A DNA stretch of 64,000 bases from Eriocheir sinensis (GCF_024679095.1 NW_026111764.1:216001-280000), one strand, 5' to 3'. Shown: positions 28,901 through 40,425, counted from the first letter of the stretch. Notes: a model not told the origin generated them from the sequence alone. Made by a program: numbers and translations.

Positions 28901-30351
28901 AGGAGGAGGCGGTTGCGGGGGTGGCGTGCGAGGGAAAGGAAGAGGCAGTGGCGGGGCGTGCGAGGGACAGGAAGAAACGGAGGCTGGGGTGGCGTGCAAG
29001 GGACAGAAGTAGTCGGTGGGGGGCGTGCGTGAGGGACAGGAAGAGGCGGTGGCGGGGTGTGCGAGGGACAGTAGGAGGCGGAGGCGGGCTGGCGGGAGGG
29101 ACAGGAAGAGGCAGGGGGGTGGCGTGCGAGGGACAGGAGGCAGTGGTGGCGGGGGTGGCGTGCGAGGGACAGTAGGAGGCGGTGGCGGGGGTGGCGTGGG
29201 AGGGACAGGAAGAGGCGGTGGCGGGGTTGGCGTGCGAGGGACAGGAAGAGGCATTGGCGGGGGTGGCGTGGGAGGGACAGGAGGAGGCGGTGGCCGGGTT
29301 GGCGTGCGAGGGGCAGGAGGAGGCGGTGGCGGGGGTGGCGTTCGAGGGACAGTAGGAGGCGGTGGCGGGGGTGGCGTGCGAATGACAGGAGGAGGCAATG
29401 GCGGGGATGGCGTTCGATAGATAGGAGGAGGCGGTGTCCGGGTTGCCGTGCGAGGGACAGGAGATGGCGATGTCGAGGTTGGCGTTCGAGGGACAGGAGG
29501 AAGCGGTGGCGGGGGTGGCGTGCGAGGGACAGTAGGAGGCGGTGGCGGGGATGGCGTTTGATAGATAGGAGGAGGCGGTGTATGTTGGCGTGCGAGGGAC
29601 AGGAAGAGGCGGTGGCGAGGTTTACGTTCGAGGGACAGGAGGAGGCGGTGGCGAGGTTGGCGTTAGAGGGACAGGAGTAGGCGATGGAGAGGTTTGCGGG
29701 CGAGGGACAGTAGGAGGCGGTGGCGGGGATGGCGTGCGTGGGACAGGAGTATGCGGTGGCGGGGGTGGCGTGCGAGGGACAGGAGGAGGCGGTGGCGGGG
29801 GTGGCGTGCGAGGGACAGGAGGAGGCGGTGGCGGGGGTGGCGTGCGAGGGACAGGAGTATGCGGTGGCGGGGGTGGCGTGCGAGGGACAGGAGGAGGCGG
29901 TGGCGGGGGTGGCGTGCGAGGGACAGCATTAAGTGGTGGCGTGGGTGACATTCGAGGAACAGGAGGAGGCCGTGGCGTGGATCGTGTGCGAGGGACAGAA
30001 ATAGGCGGTGGCGTAGGTGGCGTGCGAGAGACAGGAGGAGGCGGTGGCGGGAGTGGCGTGCGAGGGAAAGGAAGAGGCGGTGGCGGAGGATCGTGCAAGG
30101 GAAAGGAGGATGCGATGGCGTGGGTGGCGTGCGAGGGACAGGAGGAGGCGGTAGCGGGGTTGGCGTGCGAGGGAAAGGAAGAGGCGGTGGCGGTGGTGGC
30201 GTGTAAGTGAAAGGAGGAGGCAGCGGCGGGGATGGCTTGCGAGGGAAAGGAAGAGCAGGTGGCGGAGGATCGTGCAAGGGAAAGGAGGAGCCGGTGGCGG
30301 GGGTGGCGTGTGAGGGACAGGAGGAGGCTGTGGCGGGACTGGCGTGCGAGA
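25981..30351. repeat. 36-bp GC-rich minisatellite
   Basis: Regular tandem repeat with core ggaggaggcggtggcggg followed by ggtggcgtgcgagggaca, 36 bases in total and roughly 120 copies. The plus strand is strongly G/purine-biased. Variant classes (aca versus aaa at the unit end, gtgtgcg versus ggcgtgcg) cluster locally, as expected from unequal exchange. Some units are shortened by 1 to 3 bases. Since 36 is a multiple of three and the unit lacks stops in most frames, long ORFs occur on both strands with 12-residue periods (GGGGGGGVRGTG, QEEAVAGVACEG; minus LLLSLARHPRHR). These are composition artefacts rather than genes. The right edge is the 3' end of a LINE. Confidence 0.92.
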
Positions 30352-30664
30352 GACAAAGGAACACAAAGGGAACACAAAGAAAGAACAAACAACAGCAGAC
30401 CTGCTGGTCCTTACGAGGTTGTTTGTGACAAGCTACACTAACTATCTAATCAAAGGTGGAAGATGAAGGACAGCAAAGGCGAAGGCTCCTCCCCACCCCA
30501 CCATCCCTCCAGCCAAAGCTGGGAGGAAGGGAAAAACAACCATGCAGCATGGAAAAACTGCATGGAATTTATGTAGGAAAGAGGAAAGAACTACCATTAC
30601 TGCTACCACTAAGCGGGCGATCAAAGCGGACAAGGACACTAGTATTCGAAAGAATTTAACGTTA
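30352..30664 (-). other. LINE-A 3' UTR and repeat tail
   Basis: This non-coding segment follows the RT stop codon on the minus strand. It includes a ggaggagccttcgcctttgctgtcc-like stretch shared with 44,480-44,520 and a gcaggtctgctgttgtttg region. It ends in short repeats of the form ctttgtgttcc at 30,352-30,385. CR1-type LINEs end in short tandem repeats instead of poly(A), so this marks the true 3' end and hence the strand of insertion. Confidence 0.8.
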
Positions 30665-32827
30665 TTACGACAATGAGTAATATCTTAGTTGCTGGTTGGA
30701 TTCAAAACACTTGTCTAATCTATTCTTGAAGGCCGTAACTGTTGTACTGTCAACGACATCACAAGGTAGAGAGTTCCAAACATTAACAACTCGATTGAAG
30801 AATAAGTGTTTAGCTTTGTGCGACGAGAATCTTTTACCACTTATCTTCAAATTGTGATTTCTTCTTGTTCTATTTGATCGATCAATTGTAAAGTAATCTT
30901 CCGCATTAATATCACTGAATCCTTTAAACATTTTAAACACTTCTATTAGATCGCCTCGCATTCTTCGTTTTGATACGCTGAATAAATTTACTTCTTTAAG
31001 CCTTTGTTCATATGACAAATTTCTCAACCTAGGAATCATCTTTGTTACTCTTCGTTGGACCCTTTCCAACCTTTCTATGTCTTTTCTGTAGTAGGGAGAC
31101 CAAAACTGTACACAGTACTCTAGACGGGGTCGAACCAACGAATTATACAGTTTTAATATTATTTTTTCCGATTTATTATTAAAGACTCGTCCGATGAAGC
31201 CAACCAATTTGTTTGCAGTTTTAACTACCTCTGAACAATGCTGACCGGGCTTTAAGTCGCTTGATATAGTGATTCCAAGATCCTTTTCTTTACTTACTGC
31301 AGAAAGTTGTTGGCCATTCATTACGTACCGAACGCGATTGTTATTTTTTCCGATGTGCAATACTTTACATTTGTCAACGTTAAATTTCATTTGCCATTGA
31401 TTGGCCCAACGTGCAAGTCGATCTAGATCTGATTGTAAAGCTTCTTCGTCGAGTGTCGCAGTTACTTTACTAGCAATTTTTGTGTCATCAGCAAATTTTG
31501 ATACTTTGAAAGTGAGCCCATCATCGATATCATTAACATAAATAATTAAGAAGAGCATGGGGCCAAGCACTGATCCTTGAGGTACGCCGCTTTTAACATC
31601 GAGCCAGTTAGATGTAACACCGTTTAGAACTACTCTCTGTTTCCGCTCAGAGAGCCAGTCCACAAGCCAATTGTGAATGTTACTCGAGATACCTTGCGCC
31701 AGTAGTTTGCTGAGAAATCGTTGGTGGGGGACCTTATCAAATGCCTTTTGAAAATCCAGATATATGATATCTACTGATCTGCTTTCATCGAACACCTCAA
31801 AAATATAGTGAAAAAAATCAAGTAAGTTAGTCAAACACGAACGTTTACTACGGAAGACATGTTGCGAATTATTTATTATATTATTTTCTTCGAAGAATTT
31901 CACCATATTGTCGCGAATGATAGTCTCCATTAACTTACAAACAATATATGTCAAGCTAATTGGTCGATAGCTTCCTGGATGAGACTTGTCTCCCTTTTTG
32001 AAAATTGATGTGACATTTGCAAGTTTCCAATCCGACGGAACTTTTCCAGCTGTTAAAGATTTATTGAATATGATGGAGAGCGGTTTACAAATTTGATGTT
32101 TGATTTCTTTTAAGACCCTAGGGGTAATTTTGTCTGGACCAGGAGCTTTGCTTACTTTAATCTTATCACTTGTGCGTAAAATGTCACTTTCTACGATGAG
32201 CACGCCACTTAACATCTTTTCGGCCCTTCTAACCTCCGGCGGTTGAGGTGATAAACAATCTTCGTCGGTAAATACGGATGCGAAAAAGTTATTTAGGATT
32301 GTAGCCATTTCATTTTCATCGTTCGTGTGGTTACCATTTTCATTTGCAAGCGGTCCCATACCACAAGTGAGTGACTTTTTATTATTTACATAGCTAAAAA
32401 ATTCTTTAGGATTAGATTTACTTGTTTCCGCTATATATTCTTCAAGATTTTTCTTGCTTCGTTTTATTAATTTCTTGGTTTCGCCACGAATTCTGTCCAA
32501 CTCTAGTTTGTCAGCCTCGCTCTGAGTTGATATGTATCTACTGTATACGCATTTTTTAAGAGATAGGCTATTTTGAATTTCGTTATTCCACCATTTGGGT
32601 TTCTTCTTAGAAGCTGAACGTCTGTTACGATAGGGTACGCATATGCTTATGGCATTGTTCAATATTGTGGTGAAGGCCCCCCAAGATTTATCAATATCTG
32701 TTTCCGCCGTGATTTCAGTCCAGTCAGAATTATTTAGAATTGATCGGAGTCTTACGAAATTCGCTCTCTGATAATCAGGCACCTTTTCTTTACTAGGAGT
32801 TACTTTTTTATTTATTTTTAATTTCAA
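30665..32827 (-). CDS. LINE-A ORF2, reverse transcriptase region
   Basis: A 720-codon open frame encoding the RT of a CR1-like retrotransposon, which would copy its RNA at a nicked target. Visible features are a connector after the missing endonuclease half (KVPDYQRANF, residues 16-24), the RT palm motif YLDFQKAFDKVPH starting near 356, SGVPQGSVLGP near 413 and the catalytic FADD box at 445-448. The C-terminal thumb and end region include [15 protein letters not shown] and RRMRGDLIEVFK. Compared with the other copies here there is one extra residue between GP and the YVND segment (MLFLIIYVND), and QHGF has become QHVF; both may impair function. The annotated start is only the first usable codon after a frameshift and deletion. 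The natural ORF2 began upstream in the endonuclease. Open frame is clear; activity is doubtful. Confidence 0.88.
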   Translation of the reverse strand: MKLKINKKVTPSKEKVPDYQRANFVRLRSILNNSDWTEITAETDIDKSWGAFTTILNNAISICVPYRNRRSASKKKPKWWNNEIQNSLSLKKCVYSRYISTQSEADKLELDRIRGETKKLIKRSKKNLEEYIAETSKSNPKEFFSYVNNKKSLTCGMGPLANENGNHTNDENEMATILNNFFASVFTDEDCLSPQPPEVRRAEKMLSGVLIVESDILRTSDKIKVSKAPGPDKITPRVLKEIKHQICKPLSIIFNKSLTAGKVPSDWKLANVTSIFKKGDKSHPGSYRPISLTYIVCKLMETIIRDNMVKFFEENNIINNSQHVFRSKRSCLTNLLDFFHYIFEVFDESRSVDIIYLDFQKAFDKVPHQRFLSKLLAQGISSNIHNWLVDWLSERKQRVVLNGVTSNWLDVKSGVPQGSVLGPMLFLIIYVNDIDDGLTFKVSKFADDTKIASKVTATLDEEALQSDLDRLARWANQWQMKFNVDKCKVLHIGKNNNRVRYVMNGQQLSAVSKEKDLGITISSDLKPGQHCSEVVKTANKLVGFIGRVFNNKSEKIILKLYNSLVRPRLEYCVQFWSPYYRKDIERLERVQRRVTKMIPRLRNLSYEQRLKEVNLFSVSKRRMRGDLIEVFKMFKGFSDINAEDYFTIDRSNRTRRNHNLKISGKRFSSHKAKHLFFNRVVNVWNSLPCDVVDSTTVTAFKNRLDKCFESNQQLRYYSLS

Positions 32828-33143
32828 TGAAGACCGTGTCTACATTGGTTATAATATCTGTTTTCACGGATACTGGATGGAGAGAGTTGTGGATATAAAA
32901 GATAACGCCTCCACCCTGTCTGTTCTCTTTTTCATGACTAAAGATGGTATAACCCGGTAATCTATATTCCGCAATGAAATCTCTATTTGAAGTGTCTATC
33001 CAAGATTCTGTGACTCCGATGATGTGATAATGATTTGTAGCTGCGAGGACTTCTAAGTCTTCAAATTTGTTACGTAGGCTACGAGCGTTTACATAGCAAG
33101 CTTTAATGTGATTCGAGTCGGGAGTTTTGCGGGTTGAGTGCAC
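32808..33143 (-). pseudogene. LINE-A endonuclease, N-terminal half only
   Basis: Translation shows the start of an apurinic-like endonuclease: YVNARSLRNKFEDLE, the catalytic-Glu motif VTESWID, a QGGGVIFYIHNSL strand and VDTVFIEIKNK. The expected later motifs (YRPP, GDFN, SDH) are absent. The sequence jumps within an A/T-rich stretch to KVTPSKEK...VPDYQRANF in another frame, overlapping the next ORF by 20 bases. Compared with the LINE-C copy, where the equivalent points lie about 375 bases apart, roughly 330 bases are missing. Endonuclease activity is therefore lost. The first residue is not an ATG, and the ORF begins just after the ORF1 stop. Confidence 0.85.
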
Positions 33144-33145
33144 CC

Positions 33146-33715
33146 TTACGGTGGAGCTGCTGATGTTCTCGCCTCCGCGTTTTTTGGCTTTCGAAGAGCC
33201 ACTTGGTCACAGAGCAGCCTCCCGAAACGGGCTGCTCCAACAGGGTTTAAGTGAATGCCATCAGGAAGGAACAAGTCTGAATCGTAGTAAAAATTGTTCC
33301 ACAAGTTAGCGAACTGGACGTTTTCTTGTTAGCAAAGGGACTGAAGTCTGTTGTTTGTGCTGAAGGCCTTATTGTAAAAGCTAGATTCGGCACCGACCCT
33401 CGGGAGGATTCCTGAGATTATGATGTTACTGGCATCCGTTTTACGTTTATACTGCTTGATCATGCGGCGGTATTTCTCAAGCAGTTCCTCAGAACGGGTT
33501 GTCTTTACGTCATTCGTCCCCGCATGAATGGCAAAGAGGGTGTTTCGGTCGGCATTTCTCGTGACATCATCGCACGCTCCGGTGATGTCGTCCAGTCAGG
33601 CACCTGGATAGCAGTAACGTTTTCTGCGGCCGTTTGATGAACGACCACAGAACTCAACCAGCTGGCCACGCACCATGGAGTCCCCAACTAGGCGAGTCTC
33701 GAACTCATCCTCCAT
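33146..33715 (-). pseudogene. LINE-A ORF1 fragment, SGNH/GDSL esterase domain with two stops
   Basis: Reading the minus strand from an ATG at 33,715 gives 189 codons ending in TAA at 33,148-33,146, just before ORF2. The block I motif VGDSMVRGQL (about residues 10-19), the HAGTND block near residue 65 and the DGIHLNPVGAARFGRLL block (catalytic Asp/His) identify an SGNH hydrolase as found in ORF1 of CR1-type LINEs. In-frame TGA at codon 40 (33,598-33,596, in GA*LDD) and TAA at codon 129 (33,331-33,329, in LC*QENV) break it. Each could arise by one point mutation. The catalytic Ser in GDS is kept, unlike in LINE-C. Confidence 0.85.
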
Positions 33716-33720
33716 GGTTA

Positions 33721-34328
<608 letters not shown>

Positions 34329-34571
34329 TCATCATCACTATCAACCTGTAACATTCCCTGCAGAAGTCCTAGGCAGCTCTCCATACCTCTCTGGGCACTT
34401 CGCAGTTTCCATTCCAAAAGCCGTGAAAGTCTATCCTCTGTGTCTCAGGCCCATAGGTCGTGACAAGAACAACACACTGCTGATTATGTTTTGCTTCAAG
34501 CACATTGGTAGAAAGCCTCTCGATATATTATATTGTTTTAAAACCTCCAGCCTTATGTGTATATTGATTTC

Positions 34572-34670
34572 CTGTTCGAATAAAGGGAGTCATCGCGAGT
34601 GGCCCAAGGCTGTCCTAAAGACCATCACAAATGAACTCCGGGAGGCAGCATGAGCCGAGCAAGTCATCCT
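34572..34670 (+). repeat. diverged relict of the tRNA-derived SINE
   Basis: Segments tgttcgaat, gtcatcgcgagtggc, gctgtcctaaagaccatca and ctccgggaggcagcatgagc occur in the same order as in the intact SINE copies at 41,101 and 55,933, where they read ggttcgaat, gtcaccgccgagtggc, gctgtcctgaagaccaccca and ttccggggggcagcatgagc. Several internal deletions and the loss of the 5' head make it an old copy. Confidence 0.6.
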
Positions 34671-35040
34671 TTGCCAGTGTTTTTTTTTTGTGTTTAAATC
34701 CTTTTCTGGATGTTCTGTGATGGTTTGGATGAGCCTCCCCCCCCATGATGATGCTGGTGTTGAGACATAAAGGTGAATGATGTCCTTTTCTTATAATATT
34801 TTTTATTTTTATTTTATATAATTATATTGTTGTTATTTATTTATTTATTGAACTTAATTTACTTTAATCAAATTTTTCTTTTGCTTGGTGTTTTCTTATT
34901 CTTTTCATTATTTTCTTTTTTTATCTAATTTTCTTGGTGTTCTTTTAATATCATCCTTTTTTGATGTTCCTTGGTCTGGATGAGCCTCTTTCACCCCAGA
35001 AAAGACTCACCCATGATTTTGGATGTTAGTCAGGGCCGAA
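34671..35040. other. T-rich unassigned sequence with a half-repeat
   Basis: Mostly T-rich DNA. Two similar blocks (gtttggatgagcctcccc...aaaggtgaatgatg near 34,722-34,783 and gtctggatgagcctctttc...aaaggtggatgatt near 34,973-35,051) about 255 bases apart suggest an older duplication related to the tandem repeat that follows. No gene seen. Confidence 0.5.
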
Positions 35041-36130
35041 AGGTGGATGATTTGTCTATATATTTCTTTTTATCGATGTGATTCCATATTATCATTTTTT
35101 TTGGTGTTCTTTATCTATATTTTCCTTCTTTTATTCTTTTTCTAAATTTCACCTTTACTCTGGTGTTGTTTTTGTTCTGTCCTCTTTCCTTGGTGTTCTC
35201 TCGTATCGCCTTTTCTTGGTGCTGTGTGCGGGTACTCCTGAGTCTCCTTCACCCCAGAAAAGACCCACTCGTACCAACACACAACACCACACGCCTTAAT
35301 GCTAGAGTTGTTTGCCTTTTTGCCTGTGATTTTTTTGTTCATTTTTGTAGTTGATGAGATGACACGGTAGTTTCCTTTTATCGATGTTGTGGTTCTGTAT
35401 TATCATTTTTTGGTGGTATTTTTGTATATCTTCCTTCTTCTTTCATTCTCCTTCTTTGTGATTACTTTTTTGGTATTGTTTCTGTTTTATCCTCTTTTTC
35501 TTGTTGTTCTCTTCAATCGCCTTTTCTTGGTGCTGTGTGCGGGTACTCCTGAGTCTCCTTCACCCCAGAAAAGACTCACTCGTCCCAGCATACAACACCA
35601 AACGCCTTCTTATTGTATTCTTTTCTATATCATTCTTATTCCTGGTGTTGTTTCTGTTCTATCCTCATTTCTTGTTGTTCTCTTCTATTGCCTTTTCTTG
35701 GTGCTGTGTGCTGGTACGGGTAAGTCTCTTTCACCCCAGAAAAGACCCAACCTTACCAACACACAACACCACACGCCTTAATGCTAGATTTTTTTTGGCT
35801 TTTTGTCGTTTTGTGATTTTTTTGTTCATTTTTTAGTTGATGAGATGACACGATAGTTTCCTTTTATCGATGTTGTGGTTCTGTATTATCGTTTTGGTGG
35901 TCTTTTTCTATATCTTCCTTCTTCTTTTATTCTCTTTCTGTATGCTTACTTTTCCGGTATTGTTTCTATTTTATCCTCTTTCTTTGTGTTCTCTTGTATC
36001 GCCTTTTCTTGGTGCTGTGTGCTGGTACGGGCAAGTCTCCTTCACCCCAGAAAAGACTAACTCATACCAACACACAACACCACACGCCTTCATGCTAGAT
36101 TTTTGTCTTCTCTGATTTTTTCTGTTGTTT
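35041..36130 (+). repeat. 482-bp tandem duplication with paired submotifs
   Basis: The anchor ttcttggtgctgtgtgc, followed by a caccccagaaaagac block and an acacaacaccacacgcc block, occurs four times. Its gctgtgtg core falls at 35,221, 35,532, 35,703 and 36,014. The spacings 311, 171, 311 show a unit of about 482 bp, itself containing two copies of the submotif, repeated twice. A second landmark, gatgagatgacac followed by ttccttttatcgatgttgtg, occurs at about 35,354 and 35,838. ORFs in the region are T-rich hydrophobic translations without domain content. The family is not recognised. Confidence 0.8.
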
Positions 36131-37140
<1,010 letters not shown>

Positions 37141-38200
37141 GGTGAAAGGAAGAAAAAAACGAAATAAGACGGAGAGCATGAATGAATTGAAGGGGTAGTA
37201 GAGTAAGAAAAAAGATAAGGGAGGGACAAGATGATCAAGAATAGAATAGGAGGAAATGAAGGAGGAACGAAGAAGGAAGTTGAGTGTGTGTGTGTGGGCG
37301 TGACAAGGGCGTGGGGAGCCAGGCTGTTTTGCTGCTCCCCCTCGGCGCTGGTCAGTGGCGTGGCGGGGCCTGACAGACAGACGTGAAGCTCTTAAGGGAA
37401 AGGTTTTGCCCACTGCTTCTTCGTCTCAAATCGTGACCTCGACTTGCCTTATCTCTGGTCTTCGTGTTCTGTTTCTTTGTTTTCTTTTCTCGTCTTTTTC
37501 TTTGGTTCTTTCGTGTTCTGGTTCTTGGTTTTCTTTGTATTTTCAACTTCGTTTTTCGTTTTTTTATCTTTTTAATTTTGTTTTTCGTGCTTCGTTTTTC
37601 TCCACTTTTTTTCTTTCTTCTTCGTCGTCAGTTCATTTTTTTTTCTTAATTTTCTGCCACCTTTTCTCCTCCTGCTCCTTATCTTCCTCCTCCTCCTCCT
37701 CCTCCTCCTCCTCCTCTTCCTCCTCTTTTTTATCTCCTTGTTCCTGTTTTCTTTTCTGCCTCCTCAACCTCCTCGTCCTCTTTTCTTTTCCATCCTCTCA
37801 TCCTTCTCTTCATCCATATCAACTCCCTCCTCCTCCTCCTCCTCCTCCTCCTCGCCCCCCTGTGTTATAACGTGCTCGTGGGTCGTGTCTAATACCCTGA
37901 TAGGCGATCAAACCCCTTATCTCAACCCCATTAGGTGGTATCGCTGCCCCATGAGTCACCCTGAGTAGCTCCCACTTCCCCTCCCCCTTCCCCTTCACCT
38001 TCCCCCCTTCCCCCTTCCCCTCCCCCCTTCCCCCATCCCCCCATTCGCCTGACAGCCTCCCCGGAAGGTCCATCAGGTAAAGCCGCCTGCCCACGCTGCC
38101 TTGATCTCCACATTTGTTCTCCACACTGTTAGCGGATTTTGTCTCCTTGCCGGTCTCCATTTACCTCCCGTGCCCTAAATATCTCCCCTCCACTTGTAAG
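37141..38200. repeat. mixed low-complexity DNA with two (TCC)n runs
   Basis: Purine-rich at first, then T/C-rich, with cctcctcctcc runs near 37,686-37,715 and 37,827-37,855 and a C-rich ccccttcccc tract near 37,975-38,040. Short less-simple stretches (37,295-37,440; 37,862-37,970; 38,045-38,165) contain no ORF I recognise. Confidence 0.7.
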
Positions 38201-38445
38201 CAGCGGCCTTGTATCTGTACCTCACAACCTCCACTCATTATCTCTCTTGCCTTGCCTTACCTTACCTATTCTCAACAGTGTCTTTGTACTCTCCACCCCA
38301 CAACCTCCACTAACTATCCATCTCTTACCTTGCCTTACCTTACCTATTTTTAACAGTGTTTTTGTAATCTTCACCCCACAACCTCCACCTTGCCTAAAAT
38401 TACCTTACCTTACCTCTCCTTACCTTACCTTACGTATCTTTCTTA
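38201..38445 (+). repeat. about 82-bp direct repeats ending in a (CCTTA)n tract
   Basis: A segment containing cttgccttaccttacctatt, aacagtgt and caccccacaacctccac appears near 38,248 and again near 38,330, with a partial copy before them. A pentameric ccttaccttacc tract follows to about 38,445. It differs from the arthropod telomere repeat TTAGG. Confidence 0.75.
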
Positions 38446-38483
38446 CCTGTCTCCACTGGCCTCCATTTGACATCCTAATCCTA

Positions 38484-38531
38484 AGGCGACTTTACACATG
38501 GCAATTCGTGGCTGGCAATACAGGCGCGACG
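38484..38531 (+). repeat. left terminal inverted repeat of the foldback element
   Basis: Begins aggcgactttacacatggca and pairs with the reverse complement of 39,843-39,890 with about seven mismatches in 48. Confidence 0.85.
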
Positions 38532-38865
38532 TGGTGCCGGCAGCATTTTGGGTCTGGGTCTGGGTCTGGGAGCTCTTCTCGTGGCAAGTTCTCTGCAGCT
38601 GAGCGTGTCCGTCTTGTATTGCCGACTGGCGGCTGGGTAAACAACATGTCGATGTCGGCGACAATAAAACAAGGAATGACAGATGCAGATACTATATTAG
38701 GCTAATGGACCAAACTCATTGTGGTTTTAAGATATGGTAGTAGCCTTTTGGGGTGTCTGGGATGAATTCATGCCCTTGCATTTACTAGTTAATTGAAGGT
38801 GGAATACATTGAATCTCAATCTCAATCACCAGAAACCTATAACAGACAATGTCTCACGGCACAAA

Positions 38866-39606
38866 TGGACCGTATTGGCTATCCGGCGGCGACTCGGAGA
38901 CAAGTACTGTTTTGACTTAACTCGACTCCTCTTTTCTATTTCGGGAAAAAATACTACTACTGGCTGTCGTTTGGAGCCAAATGTCCAAACGTGGTACCTG
39001 CTGGCCGCGGGCCGCAGTCTCCTGGGCGGCCCAAACAGCCAAAGCACAGCTTGGGAGGTTTCGTATTTTTTCGCCCAGGGCTTTATTTTGCTCTCCAGCA
39101 GCTTAAGAATGATTTAACTTGCTGTTAAATAATGTTAGTTTAAGTTTCTGTAGCTATTATGACTTCTGGTCTTAAGATAAGTGTTTACAGACGCCCTCTC
39201 GCTGGAGAGGGCGTCTTGTAAATCACTTATCTTAAAACCAAAGTCAAAATAGCTACAGGTACTTAAACTAACAATTATTTAACATCAACTTAAATCATTC
39301 TTAAGCTGCTGGAGAGCAAAATAAAACTATGGGCAAAAAAAATACGAAACCTCCCAAGCTGTGTTTTGGCTGTTTGGGCCGCTCAGGAGACTGCGGCCCG
39401 CGGCACATTGGCCCCTCAGTGGTCACACACACCACACACAGACGCAAACCTTAAAGCCTTACCAGCAAAGGGTAAATACATTTTTTCTACCATTTGGCCC
39501 CAAACGACAGCCAGTATTATTTTTTTTCCGAAATAGAAAAGAGGAACCGAGTTAAGTCAAAATAGTTCTTGTCTCCGAGTCGCCGCCGGATAGCCAATAC
39601 GGTCCA
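38866..39606. repeat. large imperfect palindrome (foldback)
   Basis: The left arm begins tggaccgtattggctatccg and the right arm ends with its complement. The centre is gacgccctctc-gctg-gagagggcgtc at 39,190-39,215. The right arm is about 66 bases longer because of an insertion near 39,405-39,480 (cacacaccacacacagacgc). Transcribed, it would form a hairpin of about 330 bp. Confidence 0.9.
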
Positions 39607-39842
39607 TTGGGGACCTGGCACCCAAATGCCCACACCATAATTAACCGCCAACCTAGTCGTATGAGGCATTCTAGATTACTTGATGATTGGAGTGAATTAT
39701 CATTGTTGGGGCAAAGTTATATGATTTTTCTCTTTGAATTAGTTATTTTTGAATCTAAAATACGTCCTGATGCTCCCGGCGGCTCCTCCCACGTGTGAAG
39801 ATACTTGCTCCCGAGAGCACCCAGCCGGTCTAGCCGCTAGAT

Positions 39843-39890
39843 CGTCGCGGCTGTATTGCCGGCCAGGTATTGCCACGTGTAAAGCCGCCT
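39843..39890 (-). repeat. right terminal inverted repeat of the foldback element
   Basis: Ends ...ccacgtgtaaagccgcct, the complement of the left terminus. Confidence 0.85.
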
Positions 39891-40425
39891 TTACCTTACC
39901 TTATCTCTCTGACTTATCTCCATTCTCCAATGGCGTCCACTTGGTACCTTTCATTGGTCTTTTTTTTTCTCCTTCCCATCCTCCTCCTCCTCCCACACTT
40001 GATGGTCCACAACTGCTTCCACCAGCTATTTATTTCCTCCAGGAATTCCACTCGCCATATTTCTATTACTTCCCTCGTCTTCACTACTTCCACTTCTTTT
40101 TCTTCATCAGTTTCCTTCAACTAATATCCTTTTTCCACACTTCCTTCCTCCATCTGCTACCACTACAACCAGTCAGTCTCCTCCTCCTCCTCCGCCAATA
40201 CCGTCCAATCACACCTTTATCCCTCCTCAGTTAACCTCAATATGCCACCAACCTCTTACCTGCTAATCTCTATGAACCTCAACCCTTCCAATTTCAATGT
40301 GCTAATCTCTATTACCTCCTCCTCCTCCTTCTCCAACCCCCCCCCCACATACACACACAGGTCAGGATACACACACTTCCTGAAATAATCAAGACCCAAA
40401 TTATGATCGGACTCAGCCATTTAAC
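39891..40425. other. pyrimidine-rich unassigned sequence
   Basis: C/T-rich DNA with short ctcctcctcc runs and a duplicated aatctctatga/ttacctcc stretch near 40,258-40,325. Possible ORFs are composition-driven. Nothing recognised. Confidence 0.6.

Larger units (their letters stand above)
30352..33720 (-). mobile_element. CR1-like LINE retrotransposon, 5'-truncated and internally deleted (LINE-A)
   Basis: On the minus strand the element reads: the esterase part of ORF1, endonuclease N-terminal half, reverse transcriptase, about 310 bases of 3' UTR, then a 3' tail of imperfect ctttgtgttcc-type repeats ending against the minisatellite. An SGNH esterase in ORF1 plus an AP-like endonuclease and an RT with an FADD box is the layout known for CR1/L2-type LINEs. 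The ORF1 N-terminus is not found before 34,150, so the copy is 5'-truncated. It carries two nonsense codons in ORF1 and a large deletion in the endonuclease, so it is not autonomous. The 3' UTR matches the nested LINE fragment ending near 44,607, so both belong to one family. Confidence 0.9.
38484..39890. mobile_element. non-autonomous TIR DNA element with an internal foldback
   Basis: Terminal inverted repeats of about 48 bases (38,484-38,531 and 39,843-39,890) start aggcg(a/g)ctttacac(a/g)tgg and differ at about seven positions. Between them lies a large imperfect palindrome (38,866-39,200 against 39,205-39,606) with a four-base loop. No transposase-like ORF exists, so movement would need an enzyme in trans. 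The flanking bases are CTA on the left and TTA on the right, close to but not an exact 3-bp target duplication. A PIF/Harbinger-like origin (TWA target) is possible but unproved. Alternatively the foldback could be a second element nested inside. Confidence 0.78.

Noticed and set aside
25804..30392. ORFs of up to 614 codons, rich in Pro/Arg/Leu or Gly/Glu/Ala, resembling proline-rich or glycine-rich proteins
   Set aside because: Their 12-residue period equals the 36-bp DNA repeat, and both strands and all phases are open at once, so they reflect composition and unit length.
38385..38445. Telomere-like (CCTTA)n tract
   Set aside because: The complement is TAAGG, not the arthropod TTAGG repeat; it is short and degenerate, beside other CT-rich repeats.
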